NCBI GenBank assembly: GCA_002104905.1
Contig: MCFE01000011.1
Coordinates: 62,001 to 126,000 of the forward strand
Origin: Basidiobolus meristosporus CBS 931.73
Taxonomy: Eukaryota > Basidiobolomycota > Basidiobolomycetes > Basidiobolales > Basidiobolaceae
DNA length: 64,000 bases
Direction: 5' to 3'
Shown: piece by piece, positions 44,853 through 54,146 of the stretch
How the letters are laid out: each line of letters begins with the position of its first letter
How positions within the stretch are numbered: the stretch's first letter is position 1
The notes under the pieces: generated by a model
Told to the model about the DNA's origin: nothing
The model's input: the letters and a program-made list of their open reading frames with translations, nothing else
The model's database searches: none
Made by a program: the position numbers and the translations under genes

Positions 44853-45222
44853 TGTTGAAATATTGGACTATTTGGTATCATTCAGCAGCTAAAAATTTAC
44901 TTAACAATTCTAGACTAGTCTTAGTCATTGTAGGACTCATTTACTGCCTTAACTTTGCCACTCTCTCCAGATATATGAACTTATAATTATTCCCCTATAG
45001 TCGGGATCAAATTAGCACTATTACCAAACATTATGTACTAACCCTGAAACTGTTACAGAATGCTCCTGAATATTGAGAAACCCTCCCTACTTAGTGTTGC
45101 AGCTGTATTACTTCTACAAAGGTATAAATACCAAGCTTCTTTATGAATAAACAACAGTTCAACTATTATCACTATTTTCTTGATAAGTTCCTTATATCCA
45201 AATAACTTCTTAAATTGCAACA
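44853..45222 (+). repeat. Copia family E 5' LTR
   Basis: TGTTGAAATATTGG ... AAATTGCAACA, 370 bases. A TATA-like stretch (GGTATAAATACC) at about 45120-45131 fits an LTR promoter. Followed at once by the primer-binding site. No matching 3' LTR is present in the window. Confidence 0.82.
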
Positions 45223-45236
45223 GGTTATGAGCCCTG
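45223..45236 (+). promoter_or_regulatory. Primer-binding site complementary to initiator tRNA-Met anticodon arm
   Basis: GGTTATGAGCCCTG directly abuts the LTR. It is the reverse complement of CAGGGCTCATAACC, the anticodon-arm sequence of fungal initiator tRNA-Met, so reverse transcription was probably primed by a tRNA half, as described for Drosophila copia. Confidence 0.78.
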
Positions 45237-45258
45237 ATTGCCTTAATCTATTCTAAAG

Positions 45259-46269
45259 ATGACTTCTACCAGCAAACAAAGCAATACCAACATCTTCCCT
45301 GTAAGGGAGAGGTTTGATGGGAAGAACTACAGACTTTGGAGAATCAAGATGCTGATCCACCTTGAGGAAAGAAAGCTTTGGAACATAGTAACAGGAAAGG
45401 AAGTTGAGCCCAAAGGAACAGCAAAAGATGTGGAGAAGTTTCCAGAGAAGGAGAGAAAGGCCTTCAATGCTATATGCATCAATGTGCAAGACTCCTTCAT
45501 TGGACAAATCCATGCCTCAAATACTGCCAAAGCAGCATGGGAATCCTTAGTGAAGATCTTTAGAGCAAAGTCAGTATCAAGCAAGCTTTATTTGAAACAA
45601 AAGTTCTTCAACATGAGGAAGAAGCCAGATGATGACATGCTACAACTCATTACCAGAATGGAGACACTTCCAGAAGAACTTTACAGTATTAATGCTGGTG
45701 TAGATGATGAAGAAAAGATACTCTGTCTGCTTTGCAGCCTACCAGACAATTATGAGCCACTCATACTTTCTTTTGAAAGCAGAGAAGACAACTTGACTTT
45801 AGACTATGTCAAAGGGAGACTTCTCCATGAAGAACTCCGACGTAATGATCAAGCAGAGAAAGTTGAAGATAATGCTTTATTCAGTTCAGAAAGGCATACA
45901 GAAAAGAAGGGAAAGCAACAAAACCAAAGAAAACCTGGCTGCTGTAACTACTTTAAGAAGCCAGGACACTGGGCAAGAGAATGCAAGAAGAAACAAGCAG
46001 ACAAAAAACAGAAACTAGAGCAGGCAAACCATATAACCACTGATAAGCAGTTATTTGTAACTGTACAAGAGAGTGCAAGTGACCAAAGTAATGAATGGTA
46101 TATTGACTCTGGAGTATCACAGCATATTTGTGGTATAAAGGATTGGCTCAGCGACTTAAAGACTATTCCTGTAAGAAAGGTTTATCTGGGAGATAACTCT
46201 GCATTGGAAGCTACCGCCAGTGGGTCTATACAACTAAATATGAGTGATAATGCAGGGCAACAACAGTAA
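45259..46269 (+). CDS. Copia family E gag with start of protease
   Basis: An open frame of 336 codons. The UBN2-type gag begins near residue 12 (RFDGKNYRLWRIKM) with KAAWESLVKIF and KQKFFNMRKKPDDDMLQLIT. The zinc knuckle reads CNYFKKPGHWAREC, with Phe where the second Cys should be. A protease site WYIDSGVSQHIC follows near residue 280. The frame closes by frameshift at 46269, before the rest of protease. It is the most intact retroelement gene here, but knuckle loss argues against activity. Confidence 0.85.
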   Translation: MTSTSKQSNTNIFPVRERFDGKNYRLWRIKMLIHLEERKLWNIVTGKEVEPKGTAKDVEKFPEKERKAFNAICINVQDSFIGQIHASNTAKAAWESLVKIFRAKSVSSKLYLKQKFFNMRKKPDDDMLQLITRMETLPEELYSINAGVDDEEKILCLLCSLPDNYEPLILSFESREDNLTLDYVKGRLLHEELRRNDQAEKVEDNALFSSERHTEKKGKQQNQRKPGCCNYFKKPGHWARECKKKQADKKQKLEQANHITTDKQLFVTVQESASDQSNEWYIDSGVSQHICGIKDWLSDLKTIPVRKVYLGDNSALEATASGSIQLNMSDNAGQQQ

Positions 46270-47780
46270 AACTGACTGACGTACTCTATGTACCTGGAAT
46301 AGCTAAGAACCTACTCTCAGTCAGTAAAGCAACTACTCAGGGACTTAAACTTGTTTTTACTAAGCTGAGCTGCTCAATATTGAGTGAAAATGGACAAAAA
46401 TTAGCTTTGGGAATCAGAGATCACAATATATTCAAGATACAATGCAAGATCATTGTACCTGAGTATGTCAACATTGCTGAAACTGATGAAACCAACTGGG
46501 AGACGTGGCATAGGAGGCTAGGACACATAGGGGAACAGAAAATGAGCCAATTGGTGAAAAATCAGCTTGTTTTGGGCCTAAAATACTCAATTCTGATCAA
46601 ATTGAATGTTTGTAAGGGATGTTCATTTGGCAAACAAGCTAGGCAACGTTTCAAGAGCTCAGAAGGCATAAAATATCACCAAAATATTGGCTATTGTACA
46701 CTCAGACATATGTGGCCCCATGAGAACACTGTCCTTTGGAGCCAAGAGATACTTTATGACGTTTATTGATGACAAGACAAGATATACATGGGTGTACTTC
46801 CTCAAAACAAAAGATGAAGCTTTAGAGACATTTAAGCACTTCAAGCACATGGCAGAAACACAAACTGGGTGTAAATTGAAGGTACTACAAAGTGACAATG
46901 GAGGAGAATACTGCTCAAAGGAGTTTGCAAAATACTGCTTGTCTACTGGTATACTTCAACAGACCACAGTTCCTCATACTCCACAGCAAAATGAAGTAGC
47001 AGAATGTGCAAATAGAACAATAGTAGAGATGGGAAGATCTATGCTACATGATAAGGGAATGGACTACACGTTTTGGGCTGAATCTGTTGCTACTGCTGTA
47101 TACATCAAGAACAGATACCCAACAACAGCACTACGTGATTTTACACCCTCTGAAGCATATACAGGCAAAAAACCAGATCTCCAGCACCTCAGGATCTTTG
47201 GCAGTGATGTTTTTTATCACATCCCTGACAAAAAACGCTCAAAGTTGGAACCAAAGAGTAGGAAAGGGATCTTTCTTGGGTATTGTGAAGATACTAAAGG
47301 GTATAGAGTGTATGATGGCAAAATTCAGAAGCTGATCAAGAGCAGGGACGTTGTATTTGAGGAGAATTCAGATCAGAAAGCCACAGATATCATTGGCCAG
47401 CTGCCTGAGGATGCAATCAACATAAATGAAGAAGATACGTACCAAATCCAGCCAGAGATGGAAGATACTTCTACCAGTTCCAGATCAGAACAGATTATCC
47501 CAGTTAGGAGATCTACCAGAATAAGAAATGCCCCTGGATCCTGGTGGCAGACATCCAATGATCATGAAGAAGCTTATCTTGCCTTATGTGCCAAACCCCA
47601 GAATCTGGAACAGGCAATGCAAGGTCCAGATGCTACTAAGTGGCAACAAGCCATGCAGGAGGAGTACCAATCACTGACCAAGGCAAAAACGTGGGAACTG
47701 GTAGATTTACCAAATGGGAGAAAGCCAATAGGATGTAGATGGGACTACAAGATCAAGATAACCTCAAATGGTGCTGATCT
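46270..47780 (+). pseudogene. Copia family E integrase and start of RT, 3'-truncated
   Basis: After frameshifts, 46380-46684 holds the GAG-pre-integrase zinc module (WHRRLGHI ... CKGCSFGKQA). 46687-47780 is one open frame with the integrase core: Asp (IVHSDICGPM), Asp (LQSDNGGEY) and Glu (NEVAECANRT), all three catalytic acids kept. It continues with the RIFGSDVFYHIPDKKRSK region, then the RT start (WELVDLPNGRKPIGCRWDYK). The element breaks off at about 47780; RT, RNase H and 3' LTR are missing. Confidence 0.85.
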
Positions 47781-47859
47781 AGGGGACTTACTCTATAACT
47801 CACACACATTATTATTACCCAAACACCAGCACTAAGAACATCATCATTTCACAAGGAGA

Positions 47860-48345
47860 ATGTACAGAAGTAAGCATGCAATTGCAGCCAAGTTGGCAAG
47901 CTACAAGCCATGGAGCAGAATATGGAATTAATCAGAAGTCAAGATACTTACAACAGAGGGTATCTGCTGGCACAAAAGCATTCCACTGGGAGCAATTTAC
48001 TTGCTTTTCAATAATATCTCTACAGTGATGCCCAAGTTGCATGTAGTTTATTTCAAGCTAAATGAACCCTTTAAGATACTAGAGAGGTTTGAGAGAACTG
48101 GCATGATATTACAGAGTATCTGCTACCCTAAGTAGCTCTCACAGGCTCCTATCATCATTCATATGCATTTGCAGCAATACAAATGCAAGGAAAGGATGAA
48201 CTGGACATATATGGATTCAAGTGTCCTTCTGAAGTCATCTCTACTAAGACTACATTGGAAACATTGGAAACACATGTGGACATTGTAGAAATGTTTATCC
48301 AGAAGCAGATCACTAATGCCAACTTGTGTTCTATAGCTAGTTCTG
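47860..48345 (+). pseudogene. Plavaka/CACTA-like transposase fragment, sense
   Basis: The plus-strand translation includes HKSIPLGAIYLLFNNIS and KLNEPFKILERFERTGMILQ, matching the minus-strand frames at 36895-37125 and 40504-40767. A short broken piece. Confidence 0.55.
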
Positions 48346-50030
48346 TATGATGCTACTGTACCAATATACTAAGTGGTATTTCCTTTTTCTACCTCCCCTT
48401 GCGTAAGTCATATATTTCACTGTAGAATCACCCCTCTTTATTTGCTTGCTCATTACTACCTTGGGAATTACACATATAGTTTGAATCAGAAATACTATGG
48501 CCTCCGGCTTACTAACCTCTACATATGTGCATACCTGCTGCAGCTGGCACAATTGTATCATCACAACTTCACAGCCATTCAGTGTTGTTCTTGCCAAGTT
48601 ACCTTAGACCTTGTATTGCTGAAACTATATACATCTTGCAACAATATATTTAGTTGTCACCACTTTTACCATAAACCTCTCCAATATCTGCAATATACCT
48701 TTTGGTACTTGACCAATATATTTCTTCTCCCTGTTGGACTCTAGAGCCCCTTGTTGGTGGGCTCTAGCTCATGTTGGTGTGAATTCCATATTGAATGGTG
48801 CTTAAATTAGCTTGTACCCAGGAAAACCCCGTCACACTTTGATGAAGTTGTGCTAATAAGAGTTAGAAGCTCTTGGCATCTAACCAAACCTTGCCTCAAT
48901 GGATTGGTCTCCCACTCACTGGGGCTTTTTAGCTTCTGAATGCCATAGGCATATGTATCTCCATGTATACATATATACTGAGCATCTTACAACACTTGCT
49001 GACTGTCCTTCACATGATAGCCCATCACATCTATCATGCACTTGTAGGTAATATTCTTGATGAGACTGGGATATGGCTGTAACTAAACTTGTCTTTCTCT
49101 CTCCCCACATATCTGTTTCATAGGAAACTGTTAAGATGTGGAACAAGGTCCTATATTCTCTACACACCTAGAAGTATAGAGTAGAGAATGAATACAGTAG
49201 CAGCAGTGATTTATTTACTCAGCCTTATACTTGTAGTATAGACACTCAAATTCTGTCACAAAATTCTGGCATAAAAGCCAAAAAATATTCTCACAATCTT
49301 TATACATGACTCCCAATGCTTCCAATGTACTCTGGATAGAAATTGCCTCAGAAGGCAACATGAATTATCACATAGCTAGTTCATCCAGCCCTTTCATTTA
49401 TATTGTTGCATTTGCATAAAAATATAAACTGGTGCTCATGAGAAGTACTTGGGTAATAGATACTCTGTAATATCTTGACATTTTCTTATATTTCTCCAAT
49501 ATCTCAAGGGGTTCATTTAGCTTGAGATACCTAACTTACAACTTGCTGATTGGTATTGGGATATTGTTGAAGTAGAAATGCATTGCTCTCAGTGCAAAGC
49601 TTTTGCTCCAACAGATTCTGTCTATCATCAGTATCCCAGGTTCTTGCCTAGTTCTGCAAATCAGGCTAACCGCTTTTAGAATGCCAACTTTGCTGTAGGT
49701 GCATTCTTGCTTCAGTGCAATCTTTGTGGATTGATGATGCTCTGCAAGTTGGTGCTTGGATAGTAATAATGTGGGTGTGTTGTGAAAAAAATCCTGTTGA
49801 TGTTACACAATCAACTGCAATACTATCCATTGTGCCCAGAACAGCCAGCTATATTGCTGATTGCTGCAGTATCTTCAGTGCAGATCATATTTTGTGCTCA
49901 GGCATGCAAGCCACTTACTAGTATCCTGCTGGATAGCATAAAAGATTCATGCAGCAAGGGGTTTAGGTGGCTATCCAGGTTCAATGGCAATTTAGTCCCA
50001 GGTTCAATGGCAATTTAGTCCCAGATATCA
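48346..50030 (-). pseudogene. Plavaka/CACTA-like transposase remnant, antisense
   Basis: Runs the same order of blocks as 39322-41770 (TRGGRKRKYHLVYWYSSIIQ near 48380, DUF4218-like block near 49150-48950, catalytic region toward 50000), more decayed than the other copies. A duplicated 20-base stretch (GGTTCAATGGCAATTTAGTC) lies near 49978-50019. Confidence 0.55.
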
Positions 50031-50200
50031 GACTTGTTCCATTGGATAGTGCCACATAATGCTGGCCAATTTATAGTGTCAGATCTATCCACCAATCTGT
50101 GGCTCTATCTGGCACAGTAATCCTACCAAGATGCCAGTGATAGGATGCGGTTACTGGTAGTCTTGCTGAATCTGACTGATGTTGCTTAGAGCAGCACTTT
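50031..50200. repeat. Fragment of the foldback element family
   Basis: CAGACTTGTTCCATTGGATA at 50031 matches the terminal repeat of the foldback element at 51187-51920. Only one end is recognisable and the rest has diverged. Confidence 0.55.
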
Positions 50201-50239
50201 ACTTGCATTGTTTATTTCTCATAATGCCCCATACATATT

Positions 50240-51183
50240 TCTCTCAGTTAGTGCCTTCTTGTATGAGTATACTGTGCATTAACAATGAAAGTCCAAAGAG
50301 TAACAAGTTGCAGCTCATTCACTGCTGTAAGGGTTTTGCACCCAAATATTCTTAGATATTGTGCACTTGGCATGTATCCATACCATACCTCAAATGGAGT
50401 AGAACCACAAAGTATTCTGTTATAACTCCTATTTCTAAGGTATACAGCAGTGGCAACTGATTCTGCCCAAAAATCTTAAGATAATTTTTGGTCATGGATC
50501 ATAGATCTTGCCATATCAATTGTTGATCTTTTAGCACATTCTGCTACTTCATTTTGCTGTGGGGAGTATGGTACAGTAGTATCTTGCCTTATCCCACAAA
50601 TCTTGCAGAAGTGGATGAAGAGTTTTGAGGTATAATCTCCACCATTGTTGGAGTGTATTTTCTTGATTTTTTCACCAGTTTCTCTCTCTACCATGGCTTC
50701 AAGCTCCCTGAGCTTAGGCAGAGCTTCCTCCTTTCTTTCCATGAAGTAGACCCATGTGTATCTTGTATAATCTGAGCAAATTAGATCTAATGTTTTCTTA
50801 GTTTTGATTAACCCAGAGCTCTTGAATGGTTCTCTGGCTTGTTTCCCGTATATGCAGGCTTCACATTGCTCAAAATTGGCTGAGGGATCAAGTTTTACTC
50901 CAGAAACAAGCTGATCTTTGATCATTTTGCGCAAATAATCAAAATTGATGTGCCCAAATCTCCTATGCCAAAGCACTGGTGTTTCTTCATTTAAGTTACT
51001 TATATTGGCCTCCATACATGATGGAATATAAGTCAACTAGTATAGATTCTGATCTCTGATACCCAAGGCAATATGGGCACCATTTTGAGCAGTAATCTTG
51101 CATCCAGAATTGTCAAAGCTGAAATTGAGTCCTTCTCCAGTGGCCTTGCTGACAGATAGTAGGTTCTTGGCTATTTCTGGTAC
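50240..51183 (-). pseudogene. Copia family A integrase region, second element
   Basis: Frame 50476-51036 holds the pre-integrase zinc module (LWHRRFGHINFDYLRKM, CEACIYGKQA) and the integrase core with a deletion before DYTRYTWVYF. The second catalytic motif reads HSNNGGDY (Asp to Asn), followed by PQQNEVAECAKRS. Upstream of 50476 only decayed integrase C-terminal sequence remains. Confidence 0.8.
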
Positions 51184-51186
51184 ATA

Positions 51187-51920
51187 AGACCTGTTCCGTT
51201 AGCTAGTGCCACATTGAGCCATGAGTGCCAAATGATGTCATAGTGTGCCAGGGAGGCCAAGTGAGCCTACACTTGGCCACAGAGTGTGAAACATAGATCT
51301 GCATCTTCATGCAAAGCAGCCCCTATGTCTCACTCATTGTGATGGAGAAAATCCATTTTTTGACCTTTTTTTTTAGGTCAATGTTGTACAGGATGTGCAA
51401 GAGCACTAAAGGATTGAAGATATGCATCTGGTACTCAATACCCATGGCACTCTGAGTCTAGCTCCTGTGGCTTGTAACATGTCACAAAAATGCATGGCAC
51501 TATCTTGGTCCACTGGTACTATCCGGCACTATATTTAAATATCAGCCCTAAAGTAAGATCAATACAAAGCACTTATAGTGCCAGATAGTACCAGTGGACC
51601 AAGACAGTGCCATGCATTTTTGTGACATGTTACAAGCCACAGGAGCTAGACTCAGAGTGCCATGGGTATTGAGTACCAGATGTATATCTTCAATCCTTTA
51701 GTGCTCTTGCAGATCCTGCACAATATTGATCCACAAAAAAATGTCAAAAAATAGATTTTCTCCTGCATCATAGGTGAAACACAAGGGATGCTTTGCATCA
51801 AGATGCAGATCTATGTTTCACACTCTGTGGCCAAGTATAGGCTCACTTGGCCTCTCCAGCACACTATGGCATCATTTGGCACTCATGGCTCAATGTGGCA
51901 CTATCCAACGGAACAAGTCT
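51187..51920. mobile_element. 734-base foldback (long terminal inverted repeat) element
   Basis: Both ends match as inverted repeats (AGACCTGTTCCGTTAG at the left; reverse complement of the right end AGACTTGTTCCGTTGG), with arms of about 340 bases around a short centre near 51530-51590. ATA flanks it (51184-51186, 51921-51923). The same site without the element is seen in the homologous copia copy at about 57058-57068 (GGTACATAGAG). It carries no gene, so it is non-autonomous. Confidence 0.93.
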
Positions 51921-51923
51921 ATA

Positions 51924-52366
51924 GAGTACTTCTTTAAAAGTCAGTGTATGGCTTCCTTCACTGCTTCTAAGGTTTACCTGGATAGTTCCTTCTCCCACTG
52001 CATCAAGTGTTCTATTGTCACCCATGAAAACCTTCTTAATTGGAATTTCCTGATATTGGGTGAAATGTTCTTTTTGGTGTTTAAAGTGTTGAGACGCTCC
52101 AGGGTCAGTGTACCATGTCTGAGAATCCTTGTTTGTGGTCATACTTAGTGCAGATATTGATAGTCTATCTTCAGTTGTTGCAGCATTTCCATATTCAGGC
52201 TTCTTTTGCTTAGTATCTTTCTTTTTGAGATGCCTGTCTGATGTGTGTCCTCTCCTTTTGCAATAGTTGCAACACAGGTTGCTGTTGCCTTTGTAGGGTC
52301 TTGGGTACCTTCTTTGATGATTAACATTGCTTATTAAAGCATTTTCTTCTTCCTTCTTATTGGTGC
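51924..52366 (-). pseudogene. Copia family A protease and zinc-knuckle region
   Basis: 51924-52142 encodes the protease start with WYTDPGASQHFKHQ (Ser of the Asp-Ser-Gly site changed to Pro). 52145-52327 covers the linker and a Cys/His knuckle. The protease is split by the foldback element. Confidence 0.75.
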
Positions 52367-52972
52367 TTATTTTCTTAGTTCTTCATCAAAGCGCTTTCCA
52401 TGTATGTAATTTAAGGTCAAATCTTCAGTTCTGGACTCTAGGGCTGATACAAGGCCCTGAAACCTGTCTGTCAGGCTATTCAGGTTGGTAACTCTCACAT
52501 TCACATCAGTAGTTGGTACACCCACAGATTCCATTTTATATACCAGCAGGGTAATTCTGTTAATTAGATTTTTCATTTCTTCTCCCGGCTGCATCTTTGT
52601 AGTAAATAATTTTTGTCTTGGATACATTTTCTTAGCAGCTGAGCATGACTGGCAGGTGTTGTCTAATGCCTTCCCAGCATTCTTTGTTGCTTTTGCTCCT
52701 GAGCATTGAATTAGCAATTTGTCTTTAACATTAAGGCAAATGCAGTTAAAGGCACTTTGTTCTCTCTTCTGGTACTTTGAGGCTTCCTCTCCCATGTTTT
52801 TAGGAGGGCATTCTTCTACCATGACAATATCCCAAGGGCCTCTTTCTTGTAGCAGCATCATCATCTTCACCTTCCACACTTGGTAGTTAGATCCATCTAA
52901 CTTTTCAGCGGAGGGAAATATTCCAGTAGTAGCAGTAGTAGACATTGCAGAGAGTGACAGCTTGGGGCCCAT
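52367..52972 (-). CDS. Copia family A gag
   Basis: A 201-codon open frame from the ATG at 52972 (MGPKLSLSAMSTTATTG). The UBN2-type gag core is KLDGSNYQVWKVKMMMLLQE, with CICLNVKDKLLIQCSGAK and ALESRTEDLTLNYIHGK. Its start codon lies inside the primer-binding site next to the LTR. The rest of the element is dead, so this is an orphan frame. Confidence 0.8.
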   Translation of the reverse strand: MGPKLSLSAMSTTATTGIFPSAEKLDGSNYQVWKVKMMMLLQERGPWDIVMVEECPPKNMGEEASKYQKREQSAFNCICLNVKDKLLIQCSGAKATKNAGKALDNTCQSCSAAKKMYPRQKLFTTKMQPGEEMKNLINRITLLVYKMESVGVPTTDVNVRVTNLNSLTDRFQGLVSALESRTEDLTLNYIHGKRFDEELRK

Positions 52973-52976
52973 AACC

Positions 52977-53194
52977 TGTTGTAAGAGTCTTGGAGATATT
53001 GGAAGTTATTGGGAGAACAATTAGATTATGTGGTTTTCACTTAATGATTTATTGAATGTAAAGGTTGTATTTATACTTTTACATGGTGTTAGGTGTAACA
53101 AGGAATTTGGTCAGTATTCTCCGTGATATGAGGATAATTATGTAAGTGACTAAGTTAGGTGAATATTTAGGTGGAATTACAAACTTTTACAACA
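52977..53194 (-). repeat. Copia family A 5' LTR, internally deleted
   Basis: Has both LTR ends (TGTTGTAAGAG and TTTTACAACA) but only 218 bases. The middle, from about 53086, is missing compared with the 347-base copies. Confidence 0.82.
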
Positions 53195-53656
53195 AAAACT
53201 GCATTTTTTAATGGGGAACTTCATGAGGATGTGTGTATGGACCAGCCTGATGGGTTTGTTGACCAAGATAACACCCATTTGGTCTGCAAGCTTAAGAAGT
53301 CTCTATATAGACTCAAAAAATTTCCAAGACCCTGGAATTGCAAGATAGATTCTTATTAGGAATCTTTGAGTTTCAACAGGAGTAATGCTGACTATAGTAT
53401 GTACTATAAGCCAGATGGAGCAAGTCCAGTACTATTAGCTCTATATGTGGATGATCTTATTGTAGTCATCAATAACCTTGAAACAATGCAAGAGACTAAA
53501 TACAGCCTATCTAAGGGGGTCAAGATATCCAATCTGGGAAAACTCAGTTACTACTTAGGGATAAAGTTCCCCATAGACAGAAGTACCCAGTCTATCACAC
53601 TAAGCCAGTCCATGCATATTCAAGATATACTAAAGAAGTACTAAATGGATGACTGT
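53195..53656 (+). pseudogene. Copia family A reverse transcriptase fragment
   Basis: The plus-strand frames give KTAFFNGELHEDVCMDQPDG and LLALYVDDLIVV (intact YVDD), then KISNLGKLSYYLGIKF. It starts abruptly at the neighbouring LTR end and has one in-frame TAG (near 53356). Confidence 0.82.
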
Positions 53657-53797
53657 TGTTGTAGAAATTTGTAATTCCACCTAAATATTCCCCTAACTTA
53701 GTCACTTAGATCATTACCTTCAAATCCCAGAAGAGACTGACCAAGTCCCTAGTTGAGATTTACTTCGAGTATTTTCACCAAAATACCAGATACCCAG
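53657..53797 (+). repeat. Partial family A LTR, sense
   Basis: TGTTGTAGAAATTTG followed by about 140 bases of the sense LTR, cut where the next, antisense LTR begins at 53798. Confidence 0.75.
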
Positions 53798-54146
53798 TGC
53801 TGTAAGAGTCTTGGAGATATTGGCAGTGATTGGGAGGACAAGTAGATTATGTGGTCTTCACTAAATGATTAATTGAATGTGAAAGTTGTATTTATACTTC
53901 TACATGGTCTTTAGATTACAAACACATTGAATAGGTTAAGGAAGGTCCCAAGAAGATGTACGCATAGTTTGGGGCTGTTTGGACAACTTTCAGAATTTTC
54001 ATGCTCTGGGTACCTGGTATTTTTGTGAAAATATTCTAAGTAAACCCTGACAAGGAATTTGGTCAGTATTTTCTAGGATTTTAAGGTAATGATCTAAGTG
54101 ACTAAGTTGGGTGAATATTTAGTTGGAAATACAAATTCTTACAACA
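53798..54146 (-). repeat. Copia family A 3' LTR of the long minus-strand element
   Basis: A complete 349-base LTR (TGCTGTAAGAG ... TTCTTACAACA). It borders the RNase H end of the element at 54147-58114. Confidence 0.85.
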
